Part shown: positions 50,161-63,590 of the stretch, one piece after another | Layout: each line of letters opens with the position of its first letter | Numbering within the stretch: the stretch's first letter is position 1 | Assembly (NCBI RefSeq): GCF_000247815.1 | Contig: NC_021700.1 | Coordinates: forward strand, 19,060,885-19,124,884 | DNA from: Ficedula albicollis | Taxonomy: Eukaryota > Chordata > Aves > Passeriformes > Muscicapidae | Direction of reading: 5' to 3' | Length of the DNA stretch: 64,000 nucleotides | Program-made: the position numbers and the translations under genes | Notes under the pieces: generated by a model | Databases searched by the model: none | Seen by the model: only the letters and a program-made list of their open reading frames with translations | Told to the model about the DNA's origin: nothing

Positions 50161-52500
50161 ACACTTAAGCTTTTCTAGGTGCTTCCATTATGAGGCCCTA
50201 TGTATACAATAAGAGAGGGATTTTAATCTCTTTTACTTTGCAAAAAAACTAATTTACAGAGAGAAATAAGCAAACTAGAAGCTTAAGTTAATTCTTAAAA
50301 TCCTTAACAAAAGGCCAAAGAAACTATTATTTCCATAAGTATATCCATATGGAAAATAATATTGATGCTTTAAGGAACAGCATCATCACAAAGCTCATTT
50401 TGAGCCCATATTTTAGCTTGCCTAACATAATAAAATCAATATATATCAGTGAAGTTTGTAAAACTATTAAAAACTTTTATCAGTTCTGTATCTAATTCAT
50501 TCTATAAGTGAAAATATTTATGACTAGAAGTAATATTTTCATATTGTTCCAAAACCATTAGCTTATAATTCTGTAAAAACCATTGTCTTTTCTGGCAATA
50601 TTTTTCTCAGTCGCAGAAGATTAAAATAACCTGCTATGACCAAATAAACATGCCCAAGCACTAATTTGATTTACTTACTACTTTTCTCTTCAATTGAAGA
50701 AAGATTTATTTTTTTCTCCTTAAAGTTAACAATGTTAACAGCCTTTCATCACAAACCATAGATTGTCACAGCAGGAAATAAGACAATCAGATCCAGGTAA
50801 CAAAGCTATCTTTTATTTTTCTTTCTTACATATTCCAGTCCTACCAGGAGGTGATGTTGAGAAGTTGAAAAGAATAAGAACAAATATGAGTGTACAGTGA
50901 ACTATGACATTGTGCCAAATTATCTGCTTATAGGTGAGCAAAACTCCACTGAAGACACATCAATAGATGTTTTAGTCTTTTATAATAACAGAATTTGTTC
51001 TTATAGTGTAAAAGTATGCTTCATTTCTAATGCAGTATCTCACAAAATCAGTCAGAGTTAGAGAACAACAGTGACATGAGCATATTCTACAAAAGAACAA
51101 CAGGGCTTCCTCAATGCAGCACATCTTGATGCGTGGAAATTTTTCAACTCTGCCACACTTCAGCTGATGGACTGCTACGGCTCAGAGGGGCATGCAGATA
51201 GGGTCCTAACACTTAGTGGGATCTAACGGGCCTTGGGGATTATTCCAGGGCATTCTAATATTTTGTTAATTTGGGGTATTTTGGGAAGTGGTGGGAAAAG
51301 TAGCCATTTCCCTTAGCACAAAAACTGCATGCATACTGAAGAAAGTGTATCTTATTAGTGTAGTAGCAACTCTATGAATGTTTTCAGGTCATCAAATTTT
51401 TCAAGTCTTCTTTTTCTTGGATTTAGCAATAGCACTGTGCCACTAGTATAGCTTTTTTGTGTTGCTTTTATTTTCCAAATATGATGGTGGATTACATTTT
51501 CCAAATGAGATGGGTGAGAGTTCTCAGGGCATCTGAAAAGTTAAATACTTCTACATAAGGTGTCCCTTCGTTAATACTATATATATATAAATACTTCACT
51601 TAATCCTGAAATTATCGGAAAATTCAGGGAATCTTCAAACAATACTTCATAAAAAAACCAAAACTATTATTTCACAAATTAAAGTTGAATGGTTTTATTT
51701 CAATATTTAATCCTTCTTCCTCCTTTATAAAAGCATAAATCTTTGCTCTGCTGCCTCAGTAAAGAAACCTGCAGGATTGCCATCACAAAATTCTTTGTGA
51801 AAAACAGACAGGATCACAGCTCCAGCCTTTCAACTCCATGCATTACCAAGGATATAGCCTACTTCTTCCCTTCAGAGATAAAAGTTTTCAGCTTAGGTTT
51901 TTGTTTTTTGGGGTTTTTTTGCCTTGCTACAGTCCCTGACTTCTCAGTCTGGTTTGTTAAGAAGATTGTAAAGATACTTTTTTACAGAACAGGAAGTCCA
52001 GTAATTCTGGCAAACCCTGAAGCGAAGAGAGCTCGTCAGAGCATTTAGCAATATCTATTATTTTAATAATATCAAACATGTCCACCAGCCAAATAAGGAA
52101 TTGATTTTTCCATCAATATTCTTTCTGGAAAGGCTGCTGAAAGACGAGTATAAAATTAAATTTCTTTGCTACTTGATTGCCTCTCACAAATACATTACGG
52201 AAGTATGCAGAGCATCAACTCAAACACCAATATTTTCAGAAAATACATCATTTGGTAAAGGAAAGAAGGCAAATATTTAGCATATAAATCAGCACGATTT
52301 TGAAACAGAAAATAAATTTTCTGGAATTGTCTTATGTCTTGATCTTCAGAAATAAAATGTTCTTTTCTTCCTCACAGGTCATGTCTATTACTGGATGCTT
52401 AGGTTAGGGACCAGGGGTAGTTGGACGTCTCAAAATTTGTTTCTCAAAGAGAAGTTCTCCTTCCACTGTTTAAAGTAAGGACTGGACAAGGCATTATATT
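50161..52500. other. AT-rich unique non-coding sequence
   Basis: No feature supported. A 101-codon frame at 51743-52048 has no recognised domain. Confidence 0.5.
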
Positions 52501-52543
52501 ATAACGTGACTAATATTATTATTATTATTATAACATGACTAAT
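52501..52543. repeat. (ATT)n tract flanked by a 14-bp direct repeat
   Basis: ATAACGTGACTAAT (52501-52514) and ATAACATGACTAAT (52530-52543) flank an (ATT)n run, a small duplication that probably arose by slippage. Confidence 0.8.
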
Positions 52544-52800
52544 AGTGACCCATGTTACTATGAAGTGACTCAGACTTGCAAGGAGAAATTGTGTTGGTAC
52601 TGTTTAACACTTGTATTTAAATTATAAGCACACAAAATGAACATATTGTAAAAGGCCAAGAGTTTCAAATCCTAATGAATTCAGCCTAGTAAAACAACTT
52701 ACTGAAATCTTCGCTGAAGCCTTCACTGAAATCTTGCACTGACTGCAAGTTCTCCCTATACCTTTTAGACAATCATTTATATGAGTTATTCGTTAGGTGG
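52544..52800. other. Unique non-coding spacer
   Basis: AT-rich sequence between the (ATT)n tract and the CpG-rich patch. No feature was seen. Confidence 0.5.
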
Positions 52801-53028
52801 CTAGGGACAAATTGCTGGATCTGACTCAGATGTAAAAGAGAGGTAGGGTTTCAAGGAAGGAGCTGTTGGGCAAGGCAGTATTGTTAGCTGCAGCCAGGCA
52901 AGCAGAGCGGATCTCAGCGGCATCCTGCAGCAGGGGGAGCTCCAAGCCAGGCTGTGCGAGCCAGCCCTGCCGGGGTGGGGAGAGGGGCTCCGCGGGGAAA
53001 CGAAAGTCAGAGAGCATTTTCTAAACAT
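52801..53028 (-). other. CpG-rich patch with short open frame, possible exon
   Basis: Between about 52905 and 53003 there are seven CpG sites, a sharp contrast with the CpG-poor surroundings. A minus-strand frame of 75 codons covers the patch. An internal ATG at 52923 has A at -3 and opens a 40-residue segment whose first residues (MPLRSALLAWLQLTILP) look like a signal peptide. The frame ends at 52801, and I see no convincing splice donor before the stop. It could be a first exon, a regulatory island or chance. Confidence 0.2.
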
Positions 53029-53993
53029 ATGTGAGACCGAAGCAGAGAAGAGTTCAGCCAGGGTGCCTCAAAACGTGATCCCAAATACAGGACATTATCT
53101 TACGGATTAGAAGTTTTAGAATATAGCATGAAACTATTAGATAGTTCCTACTTAGATCTATATCCTGAGGTAGGAGGTGAAAGGAAAGTCAGTGACAAAC
53201 ATGAAAAGCATTTTGACAGGTCCTCTAAAAGAAGAATTTCAGAAAAGCAAGCTCTGAATATATCAGTGATTTCTTCTACAAAAGCATGTGAAGAACAGTC
53301 TTCAGTTTCCCCACATGCTTAACAAATTATTTATATCTCAGTAAGATACACAAGAATTTTTTGGTGTCTTCGTGTTGATTTTGCCCTTCTCTGATTAATA
53401 ATTTGAATATTTCTTTTAAGGACCCTTCTTTCCTTTTTTTTTTAACTGTTTGTTTTTAAACTGGGTTTTTTTTGGGTTTTTTTTAATCATGATTATTGTC
53501 TTACTTATAAACCTTAGCCTTGGGGCCAGATAATAAAGACATAAATAAATAAATCTGCAGGTTTAGCTCTTTAAACAATTATATGTAAAAAATTTGAAAT
53601 TTGATTAAGTTCTCAGAACTTGTCTGCTGAAACAAAATATTTAATGCAAATACTAAGTGATAATGGTAATTTTTTTCAGAAGATCATGGCCATAGGTCTC
53701 TGTTTCTCTGGAATACCAACAACCCCAACTGAAGAGCTAAAAGTAATATAGAGCTATTAAGAAACCATACGCATCACAGTGTACTAAGGAAAAAGAAAAA
53801 AAAGTTCTGTATAGATACAAACAGAAAAGGCAAAGATAATAAAAGAAAAAAACCAAAAATAATATTCCCAAAACATTATCATTGTACCTTTTGAAATTAA
53901 CAGGTAGTCACAGGTGAAAATGCATCAGTACTGTTTGGGTTTCTTTTTTTTTTTTTTTCTTGTTTTTTTTTTTTAGTAATGTATATTGCATTC
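53029..53993. other. AT-rich sequence ending in a long T-run
   Basis: No gene was seen. T-rich runs occur at 53436-53490 and 53944-53975. The latter ends in TTTTAG and resembles a splice acceptor, but nothing exon-like follows. Confidence 0.5.
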
Positions 53994-55935
53994 AATTCTA
54001 TAACAGAGAGAAAAATTCAATCCCCAAAGGGGACATGAAAAATGAAGAAATTAAAAAAAACTATAGTATAAAAAGGCTTTTTGATTTATGTCAAAGCAAA
54101 TCTGATACAATGAAATTCCACTACCTGTTGTTTCCCACATTAACTAGACAATAATTTACACACTTCAAGGCAATAAGTAAAATGTCCAAAATTGATGAGC
54201 ATCTCAGGATACTTCTGTGAACGGCAACAACAATTATGAATAGGACACATTTTGAGCACATGTGCAAGAGGGCAATGACACAGAGAATCTATTTATTAAA
54301 CTTTCTTGTCCTGAAAGTGTTGTTTCCTAGCCTTAACAGCTGTGGAAACAGGGAAATTCACACTCACTTTTAGGCCGTAAAGAGTACTCTGTGAAGTGCC
54401 TTGTGTATGCAGGTGAGGGAACTCCTCACATGGACTGCAGTAAATCAGCTGGCATTTGGAAGCTTATCTAGCTATACCTCTCCCAGCAGTAAGATGTTAA
54501 TGCTAAAATCTTAATTCTAAAAATATTTGGCTTTTTTGAAATCCCCTACTGCACCTGATCCTATACTAATCTCACAGCAGGGAAATGCACAGATCAGTTA
54601 AAACACTGTTTCTCAAATATATTTTATAATTTTATTGCATTAGAATGTATACTATGGACATTGCTGTTGATTCTCTAGGACAAAGATTACAATCACTGTA
54701 CTTTTTTAATAACTCTGAACATTTCATTTAACTTGCAGCCTGAGACAGTGAGTGGTCCCATCTAGTACTGATGGTTTTTCCAACTTGAGGCTGTACAGAA
54801 CTTCTGCACAAAAATTATGGCTTTGCAGCTGAGGCTTAACAGCTTTAGTTTCATCACTGAAGATTTCTCCTACCTAAATCTCCAGTGACTAAGCCAGGAT
54901 GTCAGGTATCACGCTAGGTCTTAGTTATATTCATCTTACTCACCTGGGGAAACTACAGCTGTATAATTCTATAACAGAGAGAAAAATTCAATCCCCAAAG
55001 GGGACATGAAAAATGAAGAAATTAAAAAAAACTATAGTATAAAAAGGCTTTTTGATTTATGTCAAAGCAAATCTGATACAATGAAATTCCACTACCTGTT
55101 GTTTCCCACATTAACTAGACAATAATTTACACACTTCAAGGCAATAAGTAAAATGTCCAAAATTGATGAGCATCTCAGGATACTTCTGTGAACGGCAACA
55201 ACAATTATGAATAGGACACATTTTGAGCACATGTGCAAGAGGGCAATGACACAGAGAATCTATTTATTAAACTTTCTTGTCCTGAAAGTGTTGTTTCCTA
55301 GCCTTAACAGCTGTGGAAACAGGGAAATTCACACTCACTTTTAGGCCGTAAAGAGTACTCTGTGAAGTGCCTTGTGTATGCAGGTGAGGGAACTCCTCAC
55401 ATGGACTGCAGTAAATCAGCTGGCATTTGGAAGCTTATCTAGCTATACCTCTCCCAGCACTAAGATGTTAATGCTAAAATCTTAATTCTAAAAATATTTG
55501 GCTTTTTAGAAATCCCCTACTGCACCTGATCCTATACTAATCTCACAGCAGGGAAATGCACAGATCAGTTAAAACACTGTTTCTCAAATATATTTTATAA
55601 TTTTATTGCATTAGAATGTATACTATGGACATTGCTGTTGATTCTCTAGGACAAAGATTACAATCACTGTACTTTTTTAATAACTCTGAACATTTCATTT
55701 AACTTGCAGCCTGAGACAGTGAGTGGTCCCATCTAGTACTGATGGTTTTTCCAACTTGAGGCTGTACAGAACTTCTGCACAAAAATTATGGCTTTGCAGC
55801 TGAGGCTTAACAGCTTTAGTTTCATCACTGAAGATTTCTCCTACCTAAATCTCCAGTGACTAAGCCAGGATGTCAGGTATCACGCTAGGTCTTAGTTATA
55901 TTCATCTTACTCACCTGGGGAAACTACAGCTGTAT
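53994..55935. repeat. 971-bp direct tandem duplication, two near-identical copies
   Basis: Copy 1 is 53994-54964 and copy 2 is 54965-55935, directly abutting. Two differences are visible: G at 54489 against C at 55460, and T at 54537 against A at 55508. There is no filler and no clear microhomology at the borders. The duplicated sequence is ordinary non-coding DNA without a recognised gene. Confidence 0.97.
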
Positions 55936-58900
55936 TGAAGTGGTAAGAGCAGTTCTGCCACTGACAGATAAGCTGCCATTTTTAAAATAGTGTTTACAGA
56001 GCCTGAAAGAGACATGACAGAAGCCCTGGGCCTAATTTACATAACACATTTATTCCCTTCCTGAGAAATCATACTAAAAAGATGTTGGTGAACAAAAAGT
56101 AGACGCTGCCTGTGCTGACCTGCAAAACTTGAAAGAGTTTTTTACTTGAAAGAATGAAAGGACACAGTTCCTTCCTTAACTCTGGCACAGAATTGCAATA
56201 AGAGACTAAATTTCCTCAGTATCCCCTCATCTTCCTTCACAACATCCTATCCCATTTTCAAGACTGCAAATATCTTATTAGGAATAGACAAATAAATTTG
56301 GCTGTAAACAGTAAAAATAAAACAAAGCAAAAATATAGATCTATCATATATAGAAAAAAAACTGAAAAAAATTATGAATTAATGGCATCAATTTTCCAAA
56401 TTATAATTTATATTCCAGGAATTTCTACAGATCCCCGTGAGTTACTGTACTTAATACTCTTTGGAAATACATGAGAATGTTGTTCCATCAAAACCTCTAA
56501 AATTTAAAGGGGAAAAACACTGGTCAGCTGGACAAGGAAATAAGTGATAAAAATCTGATAGGTTCAGCTGTTTTATATTTTAGGTTTTTGAATAATAAAA
56601 GACAAAATAATGAAATAAATTCTCATTTCAAGTTTTTCACATCATAAAAAGAACACAAGCAGTCACAAAGAGCTACTAAAACTCAAACGCTTTACTTCTG
56701 TGCTGGAGATCAGAATATTCTGAAATTAAAGCCTGATAATGAAAGGTGTTAGGGCTTGCAGAGCCATGGTATTAAAGATATCAGATGATTGTACAAAATC
56801 CATTTCCTCCCTCACATATGGGTGAAAAAATCCTGGAAAACCAAGTTAAATAAAACAACATTTTAAAAAATGCTGTGATATACAGATGTGCAAAAGAAAG
56901 TGCACGTGCAAGAGAGACAAATTGCCACTTTAAAGATTGCATTTACATAATTTTAGAACACCAAAGGTAAATTTAAAAGGAACATAAACAAGTAACATAA
57001 AGTATATCATCAGTTGTTCAAGAAATTTATGCCCTATTAATAGGTTTCAGAGTGCACTTGAAATAACTTCTTGACTTTATTGGTGTTGGTTTCAAGTCTT
57101 AGGCTGTTTTTCATCAGCAATACCTCACTTAGTTGGATTGCACCAGTGGTTTGGGGTCTTAAATAAAACTAAGTGGGCACTAAGAAGAAAAACGTTTTTA
57201 TTCATTAGGCAATCCATCACAGGGAAATAAAATAGGCGGATAAATTGCTACAAGTCTAAGTTGAGAGTAAGGAACTGAATAATTGTATAATCTTTCAGCT
57301 CTGTCATTACAGATTCTGCAAAATTGCTATAGTTAGGCTTGCACAAGCCTTTTTAATTTTTTTTTTTCACACTGTATTTGGTACACCTTTGCACTAAACA
57401 TCTAATGAAGGTAGTGGCTTTGTTAAATGGTACAATACACAGCAGTAAGAGAATGTGCAGTTACATTATTTTTGATCCAAGGTAAGTTCAAACATCACTT
57501 TAGAATATGATTCTGTGAGCCTGACCAATATGAGATGTTTCAAGGTTTCCCTGGATTTTCTTCTCACGGTCTGTCTCAATCTTCTAAGATTCATCACGTT
57601 CAAAAATGATAATATTTTTCCATGTTTGGCCAACTATTAGTTGCTGAACACAACAGCAACAAACTTAATCCCTATCTCCAAGTCCTTAGACTCCAAGGAA
57701 AAGAAACTGACATAGGCAGACCCAGATAAATAAATATGACCAAGAAAACAAATTAAGATATCACATTATATTGTTTGGCATGGTAGGGAGTAGGAATAAC
57801 CTATCAGAAACCTAAATCTAATAGTTTAGATTTCTGTATGTTGCCATACTGAGAAAGGCATAAAGACTTACCTAAGAACCTGTGCAATATTTATCAACAG
57901 AGCAGATAAGCTACTTTATTGAACTTAAATAGGTTTGGTTTACAGTCAGCAGTCATAGGATAGAGGTGAAAAAAAAAAAAAAAGCGAAGCAGATAGGCAA
58001 ATTAATTTTTCATTTCCATTTGACTGCTTCTGAAAACTAATACCTTTTTTTGGACTCTCTTCAGACTGTTCTCATGGAAAATTAAAATACTGACTGCCAA
58101 GCAAGGCACTGGAGATTTTGATTGTCCCCTTCAGTTCAGGTACACAACTTCCTGTATCAAAATCAATAGGCATTAGACACATAAGAGCACAGCACTATGG
58201 TCAGAATAAATTATGCTGAGATAAAGGTCACAGATCTCAGGTGTGTTGGCAGTCTGTATATGAAAAGACTTGTCCTTTTGCCACTTTATTTTTCTCCTTT
58301 ATTGTGGATACTTGTGATACATAAATTTTTGTTGTGTTTTAGTACTGTTTAATAAGTGACCAGGCGATAATTTTAGATTTGACCTAAATTTTCAAAGGAA
58401 AACAGGCTGACAAGTCTCTCAACTATTACTGTGTGGACACCACATTGAATTCATGATTATACATTCAAACTGGAAAATAAAATTAGGATAGAGTGAGAAG
58501 GAATGTAAAGATGTGGCAAAGTCAACTATACACAGAAAACAAGAATATGAGAAAACCTACTTTCATTTTCTCTTTTTATGTAGAAATAATGAAATGAAGA
58601 ATTATTTGAAATACTCATTTGACCTTTGCAATTCTTGTTAAAAGATATCTCAAAGAAGTTCTGGTGAAACTGTGAGATAAAGGCATAGTCTAAAAAGTAA
58701 TGGAGCTGGAAAGTATCATAACAGGAGAAGGACTGAATTTAAATTGAAATGTGCTTATGCGACCTTGTAAATCATCATGTCAAAAGTTGTTTTTTTTTCT
58801 TTTTTCTTTCTTTTTCCTCTCCCAAATAGATTAATTCAAATGTATATTAAATTGCCTATAATTCTTTATGATTGTGTTTGATTCCTAGACTATAAATGCA

Positions 58901-59156
58901 TAAATAAGATGAATATGTTTTATTTATATCCTTTTTTTAAAGATAGCAGAATCTGAAGAAAATAATAACAAGGTTGTCTAAACTCACATTTTTGTTAGTA
59001 AAATACAAATACCAAGAAAGAGAAGAGCTTCATTCCAAATATTTTTTCAGCTAATTTAAAAGAGAATACAAATTCATTTAAAAATAGAGAAGTCTGTGAA
59101 ACATAATAGAACAATATGAGGAAACCCCCCCTGGCACCAATTTACTCAGTCTAGGA
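55936..59156. other. AT-rich unique non-coding sequence
   Basis: No gene or recognised repeat was seen. A15 to A17 run near 57967-57982. Pyrimidine-rich run at 58788-58820. Confidence 0.5.
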
Positions 59157-59501
59157 CTATAAAAGGTACAGAGAACCCAAGCATACATCCTGCATGTGGT
59201 TTTCCTTGGCATTATTTACTTCAGGAAATGTTCCTGTCTGCTGTATAAAGTCTGGCCAGTGTTCATGCAGAGCACTGGGATGCAGGATTATGATGAAATT
59301 CTTAACGTTATAAAAGGTACAAGAAGCACAAGGAAGGGGTATTTGCTCTGCAGCCTGCATATTGCTCTTCAGACAGACAAAAGAAAGGAAAATCTGGTCC
59401 TGCTCAATATGCAAATATGCAAATATGGCACTTGTTCTGTAGAACTAGAACCATTATGGTGTCCATGTTACACATACTGGAGCTGTGTAGAAAATCACTA
59501 G
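59157..59501. other. Overlapping short open frames, coding status unsupported
   Basis: A plus-strand frame of 101 codons (59196-59501) overlaps a minus-strand frame of 85 codons (59157-59414). No domain was recognised, and neither strand looks favoured. Confidence 0.15.
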
Positions 59502-62500
59502 TAGGTCCAACCAATTTAAGCATGTCTCTAAAGGGTTAAAAGTACAGGATATTTTTAACAGATCTTTGTATCTCTAAAAAATTTGTCTCAAGCACTTTTT
59601 TAAATTATCAGCTGTGGGAGATCAATGAGAAAGTTGATATTGGCCTCAGCAGGATCTGATTTTACCTCAGATTTTCACAGAAAAATTTAAGATATTATTT
59701 ACTACTATAAAATCACAAGTCGAAATTGCTATGGCATTTTCCTGTAGAATGTCACCAATCCTGTACACTTCCACCATATATATGTTTGAAAGCATAAGGA
59801 TTTTCAAGATTCTGAGATAAAGCATAAGACAGAGAACAGCAGAACTGAACTTCAGTGGTGTACAGCTCACAAACTCTATTTTAAAAGCCTCTATTCCATC
59901 AGTGTAGTTCAAATTTCCTTTCAGGATTCACTTGAAATATTAGCTGTTCCCAAGTAAAAAACATTTCTACACAAACTCTATGAGAAACTAAAAGGGGCCT
60001 TTTAAAGCTACAGTCCGTGGATGCTTTCTACTCCATTTTTGCAGGTGTCGTTTCAAAACCTCACATTCTTTGGTTATTAGGTAATTGCCTCCATGTCAGC
60101 TATTCTCTATTTCAGTGTAAAGGTGATTTCCATGCAAAACAAGCCATCTACTCAGATTATTCTAAAATCAGAAATTATTGCTGTCCGGGATTTTCCTCTT
60201 TAATGAAAAGACACCATTACTTGGCTTATTTTAAACAGCATTTTGTTAAAGCAAACTTCATCATTAACTGTCATTAAAACCTGAAGCACTTCTTGTTTCT
60301 CTTCCAATTTTAGGATTGGGATTTTAGGAAACTGGACTTGAATTTTAGGATTTTATCCATAAGCATACTTTTCCTGTTATTAAAGATACTTCAAAAAGGG
60401 GGGAAGGGGGTTTACTTTCATCTCCTTTTCTTAGAGAAAGAATTTCAAAATTAATGCAATGTACTTTATATAATTTACAAGATTTATTAATTTTAATGCT
60501 GTTTCTCAATTTTTTGGGGAAAAAAAGCCATTTTCTCCAGAATATTTATATGTTATATTGAAGTTCTGTAGGTATAGTTAAAGTAATTAACTTAATAAAG
60601 ATTAGTGTGTTCCCATTCAGTCTTTTTATTTCTACTCACCAAACTTGTCTTCTACCTAACATTACCTTGCAGGTCTTTAATTTATTGTTGCACACCTAAC
60701 CCTTTCTTTGTGCTGAGTTTCAGATATATTTTACTTTTAAAATTATCCCTTCCTAATGTAAAAAGTCATTTCCATTTAAGAATTGTGGTTAGACAATTTC
60801 AAGGACTTCAACAGAACATACCCTATCAACAGTAGTTCCAGTTTTCTAACAAACAGACATAGATGTGCAAATATGTATATTTATCGTTATCTTCAAGCTT
60901 CATACAAATAGAGAGTAGCATTAATCAGCATATTTTTCTACAAAGTTGCAGTATTTCTGCAAAGTTGGTAGGAATTTCATTGTTCATCATATCACTAAAC
61001 AGTCTGACAAGACCTTGATTTTCTTTCTAAAACGTCAGCTAAGAAAATAACTGCAGGAATCTCAACTTCTAGTTACACAGCCTGATCCCAGCTTCTCTAG
61101 GGACATTTGAAAATGCAATGCAGCTCTGATCCCATTTCATGACTGTCGCCCATTGCAGCAGGCAAGTAACAGTGGGAATCCAGGGAGGCAAGGGAGCTCC
61201 CCAGGCTGGCAAGAAAGGAAGAAGCTGCCAGGGCAGCACCGTCTGCTTGAACAGACAGCATGTATGGCAGTGGAACATTGAGGATGGCTCTGTATGTGGA
61301 CAGTGGCCCTTATAAACGGCGAATTTACTACTACCAGCTCCTCACAGGCAGTAGCCAGGGAAGCAATTTCATCATTCTAGGGCACGCAGTGCAACTCAGC
61401 AGATGGAGCATATTACAGTTTTTGTTCTGGAATGACAAACCTCATCTGCATTACTCAGGAGCCTCAAGCATCAACCCAAGAGCAAAGACAAGGATTTTTG
61501 GGGTTTAAATCTAGCAGTATTATAGAAAAACTTAGGAAATTTTTTTTTTTCAAATTTTTGATCCCTCAAGGTTATAATACAGTTGATTAAAATAAGTGAG
61601 TTCATACAGATGTTTTACACAAAACGAAGGCATTAAGGCACTGCTATACACTACAGAAGTTCCTCTTTCCTCACCTCCTCTACTGCTCAAGTTTTTACCA
61701 CTGGGAGGAAAAAAAAACAAAAAAAACCCCAAAAACAAAGAAAAAAAAAAACCAACAAAAAAAGAAGGAAGATAGAAAACAAAGCAAAGACACAGTAACA
61801 CAGCCTTGGTTTACTGCTACCTCACTCATCCCAACTTTTCAGAAACTGAACATCCAATCTAATTTTTGCAAAAAGTATTTTTTCTCCTATACCAGATTGA
61901 TAAAAATTTTACTTTAGTTAAGTATTACATTAAAATCAGTATTTTTCTACAATCTGCAATAGACTTTTCACAGTGTACATTTTCTTCCAAATATTAAAAT
62001 ATTAGGGTATGGCAAATTGGTAACATGTACAGACTAAGACCTCCTTCCTCTGTGAGACCAGGAAAAATACTGCTGTAGGAACCAATTACCTGGCTGCGAT
62101 GCTAGCCTGCTGCACAAGTACTTCTGCCAAGTCTTCAGCTCCAGCTACTGTGCAATCATTTTTCAAATGCCCAGGCTCAGTTATTTATTCAGGACAGCTC
62201 ATTTAAACAGCTAAATAATTGGTGGAGTCAGACCACATTTGGCCTCCAGCATTCCTTGGATGTCTGACCTCTAGAAGTGTACAAAAATTTATTACAAAAT
62301 GTACAAGTCTGGAGTGGGATTGCAGCAGCTATTTGCCTTGACAAGCTCTCTGTCAATGCCAGTTCAGGGGTGCTGTCAAATCCAGAAAGACATTTACCCC
62401 ATTTTTTTTTAATGAGATGAGCAATAACACAGCCACAACAGCTTGCAAAATATCCAATACATTTCCTTAAAATGCTTACTAAAACTATTTAGTGACATCT

Positions 62501-62820
62501 TAACACAGAAAAACTGGGTTTTTATATCTCTTTCCATTAAATAGCTTGTAGGGCCTTTTTTGATCCAGTAATCTCTCATTACAGTTATGAGATAATACTT
62601 CATTTACTTCTGCTGCGCTTACCTACAAAATACATTTATTTTTCTCAGTACATTTTTTTAAATGTCTTTCTTTCATGTACATTTTTCTTTATATATGCTT
62701 TTAACGAAGATTTATCACTTAGTGTACGTGCAACAATGCAGAAGTTGCTTAAAATGCCATTTTCAGAGTAACAGTAGAACCATACAGGAAATGTAATTAA
62801 TTTCCACACACATTCACAGA
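59502..62820. other. Unique non-coding sequence
   Basis: No supported gene. 61070-61500 is less AT-rich and contains an 82-codon frame (61260-61508) without a known domain. 61709-61770 is an A-rich, C-interspersed low-complexity patch. Confidence 0.45.
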
Positions 62821-63479
62821 CAAGGAGGAGCACAGAGCCACGATGGGAGAAGCGATACCCCAACAGCCCAGTCACAGAAAGGGAGTCATCACCTGGGGAA
62901 TTTATTGAAGAGGCTCCCCACTGCACCTTACAGACTGAACGGTTACTGCCATGGGGCATGGAACAAGTTATGGAATATCAGGGAAGAGCATTCTGGGCTT
63001 GGGTTAGATTCTGCCTGGGATGTCCAGGGGAGGAAGCAAAAGCGAGGGAAGAGACCGGTAAGGTGGTTTGCAGAGGAGTGAGCATGGCAAAATAGAGGGA
63101 TAAGGGGTTAATACAGGTGGCTAGTTCCTTTGTCAGACTGTGCCCTGTGCCAAATCCCCAGACCCTGTTCTGTCTGCTTATTAAACTGCACATCCTACTC
63201 TGCTCCTGGGAAAGGGGCTATGCATCCTATGCCAAAGCAACTGCAGCCAGACGGTTTATAGATGCATCAGTAACTGGACAAAGCCCCTGTGTATTTGTCA
63301 AAGAGCATCGAGACAAGCTAGCTGGTGAGCAGTCTGAGCAGCCTGGGAGCCTGTGCTGCCCCTGGAGAAGGCAGCTCGCAGAGAGCCCTGGTAGGATCTG
63401 CGTGTGTGAGTGAAAGGCAGCAGAGCCTGCCAGGGCTGGACCGGGCAGGGGCTCCAAGCCTGCTCAGGAGCGGATCCAA

Positions 63480-63518
63480 AGTGTGTGTGGGTGTCTGTGT
63501 GCACACACTCACACTGAC
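63480..63518. repeat. Palindromic GT/CA tract
   Basis: A perfect 12-bp palindrome, TGTGTGCACACA, sits inside a GT-rich then CA-rich stretch, so the near-palindrome extends further with two mismatched pairs on each side. It alternates purine and pyrimidine. Confidence 0.75.
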
Positions 63519-63571
63519 AGAAGCGAGGGAACCAGGGACCAGCTGCTGGACACGTAACTACTGGGGCTTCA

Positions 63572-63590
63572 GGCCCCTCCTGGAGGGGCC
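63572..63590. repeat. Inverted repeat GGCCCCTCC / GGAGGGGCC
   Basis: Perfect 9-bp arms (63572-63580 and 63582-63590) with a single central T. Both arms also look like GC-box-type sites. Confidence 0.75.

Noticed and set aside
53944..53976. T-run ending in TTTTAG as a splice acceptor
   Set aside because: The following frame is short and lies at the start of the tandem duplication; nothing else supports an exon.
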